This document shows positions 1 through 8,058 of a DNA stretch of 64,000 nucleotides, piece by piece. The stretch lies in NCBI RefSeq assembly GCF_003461955.1, contig NZ_QTYB01000007.1:90878-154877 (forward strand), read 5' to 3'. The stretch is from Ruminococcus sp. AM36-2AA. GTDB taxonomy: Bacteria; Bacillota; Clostridia; Lachnospirales; Lachnospiraceae. The notes beneath the pieces were generated by a model, which made no database searches, was not told where the DNA came from, and saw nothing but the letters and a program-made list of their open reading frames with translations. Position numbers and translations under genes: made by a program. Every line of letters starts with the position of its first letter. Within the stretch, counting starts at the first letter, position 1.

Positions 1-631
1 GAGACATGATACTTACCAGATTATATCCCAGATCCAGCCGAAGCCCCAGATATTCCAGATTTCCTACCAGAAACTGAAACATAAAATGATACTTTACGTC
101 CTGCCCTCCATAATGCGGATACTGCGTAGGAAAATTATTTCCTCTGGAAAAAGATCTCATCATTGCGGTATGAGGTGCATAATCACCATACACGGAAAAT
201 CCCGAATACAGAAGACCGTCTTTCATATGGAAGACATAAAACATCATTACTGTTACAAACGCCGTCAGAACCACAAAAAGTAAAATTTCTTTTCGCAGGA
301 TCCATTTTCTACTGATCATCTTCTCCGATACCGGAAACATTTTTTCTGTTCTTTTTCGCTTCCGGATGAAAATTCCAAGAAGACACAGCACAGTCACCGA
401 CATCACAATAATATTTCCATAAAAAAGAGGATGTTCTGCTCCCGCACATACACTGAACATCCAGGAAACCACATATACTGCCCAAGTCAGCATCAGAACT
501 CCCGTTCCAAAAGCCGCCGGAAGGATCACCCATATCCGATTTCCTTTTTCAGTTATCTGCTGCGGAAACAGACACCCCGCCATTTCCATTCCTGTTAACA
601 CGCATAATATAAGATAAAAGATTCCAAACAT
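1..631 (-). CDS. Polytopic membrane protein, N-terminal part (runs off the left edge)
   Basis: An open frame of 210 codons starts at an ATG at 629-631 and continues past the left end of the window. A GAGGAG ribosome-binding site lies at 638-643. Four hydrophobic segments are visible (about residues 1-22, 33-60, 71-89 and 115-134), with a basic cytoplasmic-looking loop (residues 90-97). A following polar segment contains GDYAPH (149-154), GGQDVKYH and several aromatic residues. An acidic residue in the first long outside loop is a feature of GT-C type membrane glycosyltransferases and YfhO-like proteins, so a lipid-linked-sugar glycosyltransferase is possible. That is inference: the visible third is not enough to name a family. 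It has its own promoter at 655-683. Confidence 0.7.
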   Translation of the reverse strand, partial: MFGIFYLILCVLTGMEMAGCLFPQQITEKGNRIWVILPAAFGTGVLMLTWAVYVVSWMFSVCAGAEHPLFYGNIIVMSVTVLCLLGIFIRKRKRTEKMFPVSEKMISRKWILRKEILLFVVLTAFVTVMMFYVFHMKDGLLYSGFSVYGDYAPHTAMMRSFSRGNNFPTQYPHYGGQDVKYHFMFQFLVGNLEYLGLRLDLGYNLVSIMS

Positions 632-654
632 AAGATTCTCCTCAATTCACGTAA

Positions 655-683
655 AGTATAGCAGAATAGCCTTCCTGTGAAAA
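655..683 (-). promoter_or_regulatory. Promoter of the leftmost membrane protein gene
   Basis: On the minus strand there is TTTTCA (678-683), a 17-base spacer, and TATACT (655-660) preceded by TGC, an extended -10. The ATG lies 24 bases downstream. A perfect 10-base inverted repeat (664-673 with 682-691, GAATAGCCTT) overlaps the spacer and -35. It could be an operator, or a weak terminator hairpin for cwlD, which ends at 701; no U-tract follows it on the minus strand. Confidence 0.55.
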
Positions 684-700
684 GGCTATTCACATTTTTT

Positions 701-1420
701 TCAATTTTTTTCGTGTTCTTCCTGGCTGGCAAGATATGTATCAATACCGTCTGCCACAGACATGGCAATCTTCGTCTGATACTCTTCTTTTTTTAACAGC
801 TGTGCTTCTTCCGGATTTGTCAGAAATCCACACTCTACAATATTGATCACACTGGGGCTTCTTTTCAGCAGATAATAGGTCCTGTTTCCTTTCGCTTCAC
901 GTGGACGTGCAACTGAAAGCTGTCGATTCAGTTCTTCCTGGATTGCCAGAGCCAGATTTCTTCCGTTTTCAGAATCCGCATAATAAAATACCTGTGGTCC
1001 CTTTACCTGGGGATCACTGTAGCTGTTCTGATGGATGCTCACAGAAAGCACCGGTGCATATTCCTTTATCATTGCAATCCGATTTTGCAGATCCTGCGCT
1101 TTCATATTTTGTGTATTATCTTTATAAAGGCCTTTATCTTCCTCCCGGGTCATCATAACCGTAAAGCCCCTTTTCTCAAGAACTGCTTTCAGTTTTATTG
1201 CTATTTCCAGATTGATTCCCTTCTCTTTAAGTCCCTCTATTCCTACCATCCCGGAGTCAATTCCTCCATGCCCGGCATCTACCAGAATCATCTGTCCGGC
1301 CTGTATATTCCCTGATACATCTTTCAGTTTCTCCGTTGCCTCTGCTGCCTCCCTTGACAGAATATAAAAGCAGACCAGCATGAGAACTGCCATTCCGATT
1401 TCTATCCCTCGCTTTTTCAA
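701..1420 (-). CDS. cwlD: N-acetylmuramoyl-L-alanine amidase CwlD (Amidase_3)
   Basis: This 239-residue protein has one N-terminal membrane anchor (about residues 7-22) followed by an Amidase_3 domain. The zinc ligands and catalytic residues of the family are visible: H51 in DAGHGG, E72, H130 in SIHQNS, and E196 in IVECGFLTN. Length and architecture match Bacillus CwlD, which removes peptide side chains during cortex synthesis so that muramic-delta-lactam can form and spores can germinate. Amidase activity is strongly supported by the motifs. The spore-cortex role is inferred from the size, the anchor and the other sporulation genes in the window (GH18, Csp-like protease, SASP). The GH18 spore-type gene lies just upstream on the same strand, 81 bases away. 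Confidence 0.85.
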   Translation of the reverse strand: MKKRGIEIGMAVLMLVCFYILSREAAEATEKLKDVSGNIQAGQMILVDAGHGGIDSGMVGIEGLKEKGINLEIAIKLKAVLEKRGFTVMMTREEDKGLYKDNTQNMKAQDLQNRIAMIKEYAPVLSVSIHQNSYSDPQVKGPQVFYYADSENGRNLALAIQEELNRQLSVARPREAKGNRTYYLLKRSPSVINIVECGFLTNPEEAQLLKKEEYQTKIAMSVADGIDTYLASQEEHEKN

Positions 1421-1501
1421 CGCAAAACACCCCCGGCGTATTTAGTTTAATATATGTCGCCAGGAGTGCTTTCATTGCATAAAATATATTGTTTTCTTTT
1501 G

Positions 1502-3151
1502 TCAGGACAGATTTTCTGTAATGACGCTCCAGATTCCACTGTTCTCAAATCCCAGTTTCCATTCCGCCACGCCTGCCAGTTTATATTTGGGGATAAGTTT
1601 TACTTTTTCCGCAATCGACTTGGAATCCTCAAGCCAGATCTGGTATGTAGTGCCGTCTCCTTCATAGGTTCCGTAATTCTGGCTGGTTGTCTTATCCCAG
1701 TAAGTCTCCGCTCCATTATCACTGATTGCCTGCTGTGCCTGATCCATTCCGATTGCTTCACTGGTCAGAGCTCCTCCATCTGTTGTTTTCCAGAGTCTTG
1801 TATAAAACGGAATTGCAAGAATAGTTCTCTTGGCCGGGACTTCCGCAAGTGTATCCTTGACTCCCTGTTCCACCCATGGAAGAGAAGCCACGGATCCTGC
1901 ATCGGATCCTACATAATGCTCATCATATCCCATAATAATCACATAATCCACAACTTTTCCCTGTTCCGCTCTGTCATAATGACTTGTAAAATCCTCCGGA
2001 ACCGGATTATCTACAGAAAGTACCAGATTATTCTCATGACACTGAATGGAAAGTTCTCTCAGAAACTGTAGAAAATGGATTCCCACATCCTCACTCAGGG
2101 ATTCAAAATCAACATTAATTCCATCCAGACCTGCCTTCAGTGCATATGTAACCAGCTGGTTCTCCAGATTCTGCCTTGCGGCTGTATTGGAAAGAACCGT
2201 TGTTGTGCTCATATTCTCACTGAAATTATCCACCAGGCCCCATACTTTCAGGCCTTTCTCATGTGCCTGCATCACATATTCCCCTGATGCAAGGCTGCTC
2301 ACATTTCCATCATTATCCGAAACAGAGAACCAGGTCGGTGAGATCACATTCACCCCTGTCATATTCTGGGTAGTATCCGCGAAATAGTTGTTGGCGTCTG
2401 TACTCGTAACCTGATGCCATGCAAGATTTACAGGCTCATCCATCGTGAAATAAGAATAAGCTTCCGCTTTAAAACTCCGCTTATAGTCGGTTGTATCCGC
2501 TGCACTTACTTTCTTTTTCTGGATGTATCCAATATATCCGTCATCTGTGGCTACCTGATCCCAGTCTTCTCCTTCGTTCATCAGCCTGAGAACTGTATCT
2601 TTTGCTGTTTTTGTCAGGATCTTGGATTTAATCCCGCCCCGGTACCGGATCACGGTATCCTTCTTTACAGTTACCGTCTGCACATTGCTGAATTTATACT
2701 GAATTGCTATTCTCGCAGGGTCTTTATATATATATGAATCGATATCTGTATATTTCTTCACATAATCCAGTTTCAGATAAACAGTACTCTCCTTCAGCCA
2801 TACGTTTCCGCCAGGCTGATCCGATGCTGCCTCCTCTGTAAGACTGGTTGGTGTCGCATACAGGATCTTTTTATTTGCACTGTCCCAATAATATCTCTGA
2901 TTCAGATATCCATTTACCACATCCAGCGGAATATAAACCTCATCTCCTGAGATCAGAGCTTTCTGTTCGAGTTTCTGTGTTCCTGCTACCAGTGAAGCCT
3001 CTCCATCTGCATTCTGACCGTAATACTCTGTCAGATCCATCTGCTTACTGGTCGGAATCAGTTTGTTAATTCCATAAACGGCTCCTCCTATAAGAGAAAC
3101 CAGAACGATCAGCAGACATACCACCAGGACCGGCATATGTTTTTTTATCAT
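1502..3151 (-). CDS. Membrane-anchored GH18 glycosidase with copper-amine-oxidase-N-like and SH3 domains
   Basis: 549 residues: a short N-terminal membrane anchor (7-28), a region resembling the copper-amine-oxidase N-terminal/stalk domain (about 55-155), an SH3-like segment (about 158-215), and a GH18 barrel (about 228-549). The GH18 catalytic motif is intact (GLDGINVDFE, D343, D348, E350). GH18 enzymes of this architecture (YdhD/YaaH/SleL relatives) hydrolyse peptidoglycan or spore cortex rather than chitin. Neighbouring cwlD supports a wall or spore-cortex substrate, but the exact substrate cannot be read from sequence. The start ATG (3149-3151) follows an AAAGGA site. An extended -10 promoter is visible at 3191-3196. 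Confidence 0.82.
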   Translation of the reverse strand: MIKKHMPVLVVCLLIVLVSLIGGAVYGINKLIPTSKQMDLTEYYGQNADGEASLVAGTQKLEQKALISGDEVYIPLDVVNGYLNQRYYWDSANKKILYATPTSLTEEAASDQPGGNVWLKESTVYLKLDYVKKYTDIDSYIYKDPARIAIQYKFSNVQTVTVKKDTVIRYRGGIKSKILTKTAKDTVLRLMNEGEDWDQVATDDGYIGYIQKKKVSAADTTDYKRSFKAEAYSYFTMDEPVNLAWHQVTSTDANNYFADTTQNMTGVNVISPTWFSVSDNDGNVSSLASGEYVMQAHEKGLKVWGLVDNFSENMSTTTVLSNTAARQNLENQLVTYALKAGLDGINVDFESLSEDVGIHFLQFLRELSIQCHENNLVLSVDNPVPEDFTSHYDRAEQGKVVDYVIIMGYDEHYVGSDAGSVASLPWVEQGVKDTLAEVPAKRTILAIPFYTRLWKTTDGGALTSEAIGMDQAQQAISDNGAETYWDKTTSQNYGTYEGDGTTYQIWLEDSKSIAEKVKLIPKYKLAGVAEWKLGFENSGIWSVITENLS

Positions 3152-3190
3152 TGTTTTTTTCCTTTCGGTATAAATGTCATAATTTTTTTC

Positions 3191-3196
3191 ATTATA
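3191..3196 (-). promoter_or_regulatory. Extended -10 promoter for the GH18 gene
   Basis: On the minus strand the hexamer TATAAT is preceded by TGT, forming an extended -10 about 40 bases before the GH18 start codon. No good -35 sits at 17 bases; TTGTAA lies at 21 bases. The extended element may compensate. Confidence 0.5.
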
Positions 3197-3267
3197 ACAT
3201 ATTTCTTCTGCGTTTCGTTACAAAAATCGACTTTTAATAAATTTTCACAGTTTCTTTATAATTTCGG

Positions 3268-3317
3268 TTCCCCACATGGTATGTATGAGTTCCGGGGAAC
3301 TTCTGCGTCCGGGGAAC
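3268..3317. other. G/C-rich inverted repeat between the GH18 gene and the small orphan gene
   Basis: GGTTCCCC (3268-3275) pairs with GGGGAACC in the right part of the stretch, and a further CCGGGGAAC copy lies between them, so two alternative hairpins are possible. It sits in the GH18 upstream region and just past the stop of the small gene that ends at 3337. A pyrimidine-rich stretch follows on the plus strand. It could be a terminator or a structured leader; function not determined. Confidence 0.35.
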
Positions 3318-3336
3318 CGCTTTCTCTTAAGTTGTA

Positions 3337-3612
3337 TTACATTTTTCGAATTAAATCAAAGCTTACACAGGCAATATGGCCTTCTTCATCTTCCGTATAA
3401 TCCCGCATGTAAACTCCATCTTCCGCAATCTGACAGGCTTTTGCGATTTTTTTCGGAGTACTGGGCTCACCGTTGAGATAAAGGGAAACTCCGTTTTCAC
3501 GGTAAAGCTTTAGTTCCCTGCGAAGGGTTTTTGCGGATTTCTTTTTTACCTGTGATATATTTTCCGTATCCCGACCTCCTTTCCTGGTTTGATTTTCAGA
3601 AAACACCAGCAA
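3337..3612 (-). CDS. Small basic protein of unknown function, start codon uncertain
   Basis: The frame is open for 91 codons from a TTG at 3610-3612, which has no ribosome-binding site. A near-perfect Shine-Dalgarno (AAAGGAGGT, complement at about 3574-3582) lies inside this frame. The first codon at ideal distance after it is ACG at 3565-3567, which would give 76 residues. No ATG, GTG or TTG follows in frame. The product has a lysine-rich N-terminus, a helical middle (SAKTLRRELKLYRENG) and a charged C-terminus. It resembles small uncharacterised Lachnospiraceae proteins, but I recognise no named family. It stands alone between the GH18 gene and mecA. Confidence 0.45.
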   Translation of the reverse strand: MLVFSENQTRKGGRDTENISQVKKKSAKTLRRELKLYRENGVSLYLNGEPSTPKKIAKACQIAEDGVYMRDYTEDEEGHIACVSFDLIRKM

Positions 3613-3978
3613 CGGTTCTTGAAAAGCTGTCCTGATCCAATTTATATTGCATAAACATAAATAAAAAGGGGGAAAAATTTATTCTGTGCTGCGGCAGAAA
3701 CGCCGATGAAATCTGCACAGAGATCTTATCTTCAGAAAAAGTATGACTTTAAGCTATCTTTACTGTCTTCCTGTTTCTATGGATCGGACAGCTCTTCTGT
3801 TTTTATTATACCGTTTTTCTTTTCAGATGCAAGTCTTTTATCCGATTATAAAAAAAAATTTATTTTTATCCGGAAATTTTATTTTTTCATCAGATTCTGC
3901 ATCTTTACATCTTGTATATAACTGTTATATAATACAGTATGTAAAAGATTAAATTTATTGACCATAGGATGTGATTAT
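3613..3978. other. Intergenic region upstream of mecA
   Basis: About 365 AT-rich bases. The right part holds the mecA promoter. The left part has a possible hairpin, CTGTGC near 3684-3689 with GCACAG near 3715-3720. No gene with a ribosome-binding site or recognisable protein was found on either strand. Confidence 0.4.
3904..3933 (+). promoter_or_regulatory. mecA promoter
   Basis: TTTACA (3904-3909), an 18-base spacer and TATAAT (3928-3933). The -10 is embedded in an inverted repeat, ACTGT-TATATAAT-ACAGT, that might also be a regulator site. Confidence 0.6.
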
Positions 3979-4743
3979 ATGAAAATAGAAAAGATCAACG
4001 ACAATCAGATCCGTTGCACACTGACGAAGGAAGATCTGGACAGTCACCAGATCCGTATCAGTGAACTTGCTTACGGAACAGAGAAGGCCAAACGTCTCTT
4101 CCGTGATATGATGCAGCAGGCTCAGATACAGTTTGGTTTTGAAGCTGATAACATTCCACTGATGATCGAAGCAATTCCCGTAAGTGCGGAAAGTATCATT
4201 CTTATCATCACCAAGGTGGAAGATCCTGAAGAACTGGATACCCGTTTTTCCAAATTTGCTCCATTTAAAGGAAATAAGCCTTCGGATACCGTTGAGATTG
4301 ACGGAGCCGATAATATCATTGATATCTTCCAGAAACTCTGTGAATCCAAACTTAAGAATCTTCCCCAGAAGCCGGAAGAAAAGAAATCCGAACCCGCAGC
4401 ATCACCGAATCCGGAAAATCCGGATGCTTCACAGGCTTCCGAGAATTCTGTACGGCTTATCCGTCTGTACTCTTTCCCAGGACTTGACGATGTTATCGCT
4501 GCTTCTCATGGTATGAACGGTTTCTTTACCGGAAACAATACCCTTTATCGCGAAGGCGAGGATGGAGTATACCAGCTTGTTCTCCATCAGTCTGACTGCA
4601 CTCCGGAAGAGTTTAATAAAGTATGCAACATTCTTTCTGAGTACGGAGTTGGTCGTGCATTTACTCCTGCCGGGGAGGCTTATCTTCGTGAACATGGTAC
4701 ACTGATCGCAGATGATGCCCTTCAGAAACTTCTTAAACTTTAA
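3979..4743 (+). CDS. mecA: Adaptor protein MecA
   Basis: 254 residues from the ATG at 3979, chosen over an in-frame upstream ATG at 3958 because family members begin MKIEKIND and the upstream one lacks a ribosome-binding site. An N-terminal MecA substrate-binding domain (about 1-100, with the typical EKAKRLFRDMM segment) is joined by a Pro/Glu/Ser-rich linker (about 130-155) to the C-terminal ClpC-binding domain (about 155-254, beginning RLYSFPGLDDVI). MecA proteins load substrates onto the ClpC unfoldase for ClpCP degradation; in Bacillus this includes ComK. Here the substrate is unknown. The gene is monocistronic between a clear promoter and a terminator. Confidence 0.9.
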   Translation: MKIEKINDNQIRCTLTKEDLDSHQIRISELAYGTEKAKRLFRDMMQQAQIQFGFEADNIPLMIEAIPVSAESIILIITKVEDPEELDTRFSKFAPFKGNKPSDTVEIDGADNIIDIFQKLCESKLKNLPQKPEEKKSEPAASPNPENPDASQASENSVRLIRLYSFPGLDDVIAASHGMNGFFTGNNTLYREGEDGVYQLVLHQSDCTPEEFNKVCNILSEYGVGRAFTPAGEAYLREHGTLIADDALQKLLKL

Positions 4744-4758
4744 ATTTTCAAAAAATAA

Positions 4759-4824
4759 ACCGCTGTCAGAAATACGATCATCCCTGATATGGCTGATCCA
4801 TATTTCCAACAGCGGTCTTTTTTC
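4759..4824 (+). terminator. mecA terminator
   Basis: ACCGCTGT (4759-4766) pairs with ACAGCGGT (4809-4816), and a T-rich stretch follows. The long middle (about 42 bases) holds further partial pairing. It lies between mecA and the convergent DUF1858 gene and may serve both. Confidence 0.7.
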
Positions 4825-4844
4825 AGTAAAACAGCAGATACTGC

Positions 4845-5045
4845 TTACTCTCCGAGAAAATCATTGATCTGTGCTACAAGAACATCTGCGTCCAGTCCAT
4901 GAACCATAGCTGCCTCTTCCAGAGATTCCATCTGAGAAGACGGGCATCCAAGGCAATGCATTCCTGCCCGCATCAGGATTGGTGCAATATTAGGGTCTAC
5001 TGTAAGAAGTTCTCCGATCAGCATACTCTTTGTAACCTTTGCCAT
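4845..5045 (-). CDS. DUF1858 domain protein
   Basis: A 66-residue single-domain DUF1858 protein. It has the family pattern MLIGELLTVDPNIAPILMRAGMHC followed by a CLGC-type cysteine pair (C31 and C34). Proteins of this family are small, helical and often linked to hybrid-cluster or other redox proteins, and the cysteine pair may bind metal or be redox active. Function is unknown. It is divergent from the ferredoxin gene, with about 240 bases of shared upstream DNA, so a redox role would fit its neighbourhood; that is inference. Its ribosome-binding site is AAGGAG just before the start. Confidence 0.8.
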   Translation of the reverse strand: MAKVTKSMLIGELLTVDPNIAPILMRAGMHCLGCPSSQMESLEEAAMVHGLDADVLVAQINDFLGE

Positions 5046-5197
5046 GTGCGTACTCTCCTTTACTGATTTATCGAAATGTTTCCACTTCGTTCTGCTATTA
5101 TAATACGAAATCCCAGGGGAATCAACGCCTTATCGCTTCCTTTATTTACCGGCGCTTCTCTGGTTCTCTGATTTTTATTTTGTATATAAATTTATAC

Positions 5198-5226
5198 TTG
5201 TATTCTTTGTACATATATATTAGAAT
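5198..5226 (+). promoter_or_regulatory. Ferredoxin promoter
   Basis: TTGTAT (5198-5203), a 17-base spacer and TAGAAT (5221-5226). A small hairpin, GGGA-ATAGA-ATCCC, lies in the leader before the AAAGGAGG ribosome-binding site at 5270-5277. Confidence 0.65.
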
Positions 5227-5272
5227 GGGAATAGAATCCCTGGTAGGGGATACATACAATACACCATTTTAA

Positions 5273-5458
<186 letters not shown>

Positions 5459-5494
5459 TGCACCATTTGCTTGATAAGCTACCGTAACGAATGA

Positions 5495-5520
5495 GGCTGC
5501 CGGTTTACCGGCAGCCTTTT
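5495..5520 (+). terminator. Ferredoxin terminator, shared with the convergent MerR gene
   Basis: A perfect 9-base stem (GGCTGCCGG at 5495-5503, CCGGCAGCC at 5508-5516) with a TTTA loop and a T-run. The stop codon of the convergent MerR gene (5505-5507) lies in the loop. Confidence 0.85.
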
Positions 5521-6074
5521 CTGTTTCTTTTATTCTTTTTTCCATCACAGGCAGCTGCCGCCTCTCTTCTTGCCTGCTGTTTCTTTCGGATGGCTTCATC
5601 CAAAGAACGACACCTGTATTCTCCTTCTTTTTTCCGTTGCATTTCCTCATGGATCAGCCGTTCCAGGATTTCCTGAAATTCGAGGATCTTTTTGTCATCC
5701 TCTCTATGCTCCTTTGATGTTTTCTGCTTCTCCATAAACATGTCTTCTGCTGCTTCTTCTGGTGTTCCTACCGGAATATCTTCAATCTCAACCGCTTCTC
5801 CCTCCAGGATTTCACTGCCGGTTTTTGCAAGGTCTGACGGATAAGTATTTCTTGCTTCCTGCGGAATCAGCGTTCGGATTGCTTTCAGCTGAAGACCTCT
5901 GTTTTTCAACTCGTTTATTTTAAGAAAAAGCTGGATATCAAAAGGTGTATAATAGCGGTGTCCCAGTTCATTGCGCCCAATCCGAAGATCCAGTTCTTCC
6001 TCCCAGTACCGCAGAACATAAGATTTCACGCCTGTCATTGTTACAGCCTGTCTCACCGTATATCTTTTTTCCAT
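5505..6074 (-). CDS. MerR family transcriptional regulator
   Basis: 189 residues from the ATG at 6072-6074, which has an AGGGGG ribosome-binding site. The longer in-frame extension upstream contains no good start context. An N-terminal winged-helix MerR domain (about 1-75: YTVRQAVTMTGVKSYVLRYW, then HRYYTPFDIQLFLKIN) is followed by an acidic linker and a strongly charged helical tail (about 120-189) rich in Glu, Lys and Arg. It has no conserved effector cysteines, so the signal is unknown. The last codons and stop are embedded in the ferredoxin terminator hairpin. This type (YfmP/RacA-like with a coiled tail) is common in Lachnospiraceae. Confidence 0.8.
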   Translation of the reverse strand: MEKRYTVRQAVTMTGVKSYVLRYWEEELDLRIGRNELGHRYYTPFDIQLFLKINELKNRGLQLKAIRTLIPQEARNTYPSDLAKTGSEILEGEAVEIEDIPVGTPEEAAEDMFMEKQKTSKEHREDDKKILEFQEILERLIHEEMQRKKEGEYRCRSLDEAIRKKQQARREAAAACDGKKNKRNRKGCR

Positions 6075-6189
6075 CGTGAACGCCCCCTTGTGTAGAGATT
6101 CACTGTTACTGTCTATAGTATAACCCCTGGATTCAGGAAATGGCAAGAAAAATCGGTTGACATAATTTTACCGGATGTGACTTATCAGC

Positions 6190-6279
6190 AGAGCCGTGCA
6201 GCCGAAAAAACAAAATGCTGTCAGGCTAAATACAAGTGTTCATCCTGACAGCATTTCATTTTTCCGTCTGCACGGCTCT
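6190..6279. terminator. Nested bidirectional terminator after dnaB
   Basis: Two concentric perfect inverted repeats: the outer pairs 6190-6201 with 6268-6279 (AGAGCCGTGCAG/CTGCACGGCTCT), the inner pairs 6213-6225 with 6244-6256 (AAATGCTGTCAGG). T-rich runs follow the inner stem on both strands. The dnaB stop codon overlaps the outer arm. Confidence 0.75.
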
Positions 6280-7606
6280 ACTTTTTCATATTTACAAACT
6301 GCGTATACCTTGGCAGCCATACCAGTTCTACGGTTCCAATGGGGCCGTTTCTCTGCTTGGCTATGATGATCTCTGCAATGTCTTTTTTCTCGGTATCTTT
6401 ATGGTAATAATCGTCTCGATAGATGAACATGACCACATCCGCATCCTGCTCAATAGCTCCGGACTCTCGAAGATCCGAAAGCATCGGCCTGTGATCTGGT
6501 CTCTGTTCTACCGCACGGCTCAGCTGAGACAATGCGATCACCGGCACATCGATCTCTCTTGCCAGTGCTTTCAGAGATCTGGAAATATCGGAAATCTCCT
6601 GCTGTCTGGAATCGGATTTTCCGCTTCCGCTCATCAGCTGCAGGTAATCGATCATGATAATTCCAAGATTGTGCTCCAGCTTATATTTCCTGCATTTGGA
6701 ACGAAGTTCCGCAATAGAAATTCCAGGAGTATCGTCAATAATAAGATTGGAGCCACCGATGATATCTGCACCTTCCACCAGCTTCGTCCAGTCTTCATCT
6801 TTCAGATTTCCGGTACGGAGATTCTGAGAATCCACATGGGATTCCATGGCAAGAAGACGGTTTACCAGCTGCTCCTTGGACATCTCCAGACTGAAGATCG
6901 CCACGGTCACATCTTTACGAAATGCCATATACTGGGCAATATTCAGCACAAAAGCAGTTTTTCCCATGGAAGGTCGCGCCGCAATCAGTACAAGGTCGGA
7001 CGCATGCATACCGGAGGTCTTATAATCCAGATCTACAAATCCGGTAGGAATTCCGGTGACGGAGCCTTTCAGCTTGGAAGCCTTCTCAATGTTATTGACT
7101 GCATTTAATACAACCTGCTGGATCGGTACATAATCACTGCCGTTTGTTCTCTGCAGAATATTGAACAGTTTCTTTTCGGATTCCTCAAGAATGGTCTCCG
7201 TGCTGTCCTTTTCCAGATAGCAGGCATTGGCAACTTCTTCCGTAGTCCGGATCAGCCGGCGGAGAACTGCCTTTTCACTGACAATATTGGCATAATATTT
7301 CACATTGGCAGAGGTAGGAACTGCAGCGATCAGGTCACGGACATATTCCATACTGCTGATGTCCGGAGGGAGTTCTTTCTCCTTGAGACGGTTCTGCAGG
7401 GTGATCAGATCTACCGGCTGTCCCTCATTACAGAGTTCTACCATGGCATCAAAGATAATACCATACTGTTTCTGATAAAAATCATCACTGGTCAGAATCT
7501 CGGAAGCCACAAGAATCGCATCACGGTCCAGGATCATGGAACCGATCACTGACTGCTCTGCCTCAATACTGTGAGGAAGAATCCTCTTGATCAGTGCCTC
7601 TTCCAT
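6278..7606 (-). CDS. dnaB: Replicative DNA helicase DnaB
   Basis: 442 residues, normal length. The N-terminal DnaB domain (PHSIEAEQSVIGSMILD, about 10-115) interacts with primase. The C-terminal RecA-like motor has Walker A ARPSMGKTAF (210-219), Walker B near MIDYLQLMSG, and the DnaB signature region ALSQLSRAVEQRPDHRPMLS. It unwinds DNA 5'-3' at the replication fork. It is last in the gdpP-rplI-dnaB operon, 3 bases after the rplI stop. This order is conserved in Firmicutes, which supports the identification. Confidence 0.97.
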   Translation of the reverse strand: MEEALIKRILPHSIEAEQSVIGSMILDRDAILVASEILTSDDFYQKQYGIIFDAMVELCNEGQPVDLITLQNRLKEKELPPDISSMEYVRDLIAAVPTSANVKYYANIVSEKAVLRRLIRTTEEVANACYLEKDSTETILEESEKKLFNILQRTNGSDYVPIQQVVLNAVNNIEKASKLKGSVTGIPTGFVDLDYKTSGMHASDLVLIAARPSMGKTAFVLNIAQYMAFRKDVTVAIFSLEMSKEQLVNRLLAMESHVDSQNLRTGNLKDEDWTKLVEGADIIGGSNLIIDDTPGISIAELRSKCRKYKLEHNLGIIMIDYLQLMSGSGKSDSRQQEISDISRSLKALAREIDVPVIALSQLSRAVEQRPDHRPMLSDLRESGAIEQDADVVMFIYRDDYYHKDTEKKDIAEIIIAKQRNGPIGTVELVWLPRYTQFVNMKK

Positions 7607-7609
7607 CGA

Positions 7610-8056
7610 TTACGCCTCTTTTACCCAAACCTTGAGACTTCCGGTTACTTTCGGATGGAGACGTACCGGAACGTTGGTAACACCAAGGTTCCGGATTGGA
7701 TTCTCCAGCTGAAGTTTTTTCTTGTCAATATCCAGATTCAGCTGTTTCTTGGCTGCCTCTGAGATTTCTTTAGAGGATACAGAACCAAATGTTCTTCCAC
7801 CCTCGCCCACTTTCAGAGTCAGGATGATCTCTTTTGTGGAAAGCTCCTCTGCAAATGCCTTGGCAGCGTCTAGGTTCTCCTGTGCAACCTTTTCCTCATT
7901 TGCCTTACGGAGTTTCAGGTCATTGAGGTTCTTGGATGTAGCCTCAACACCAAGTTTTTTCGGCAGGATCATATTTCTTGCATATCCGTCACTTACATTT
8001 ACGATCTGTCCCTTTTTTCCCAGGGATTTTACATCTTCCAGAAGAATTACTTTCAT
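7610..8056 (-). CDS. rplI: 50S ribosomal protein L9
   Basis: 148 residues, normal length. The N-terminal L9 domain has the signature region [20 protein letters not shown] (about 14-33). A long central helix (about 45-80) and a C-terminal domain with [13 protein letters not shown] follow. It is a large-subunit protein stabilising the L1 stalk region. It sits between gdpP and dnaB with 2- and 3-base gaps, indicating one transcript with translational coupling. Confidence 0.97.
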   Translation of the reverse strand: MKVILLEDVKSLGKKGQIVNVSDGYARNMILPKKLGVEATSKNLNDLKLRKANEEKVAQENLDAAKAFAEELSTKEIILTLKVGEGGRTFGSVSSKEISEAAKKQLNLDIDKKKLQLENPIRNLGVTNVPVRLHPKVTGSLKVWVKEA

Positions 8057-8058
8057 TT

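Noticed and set aside
6236-7108. Plus-strand frame of 290 codons across dnaB
   Set aside because: Antisense to dnaB, begins inside the terminator hairpin, and has no recognisable protein.
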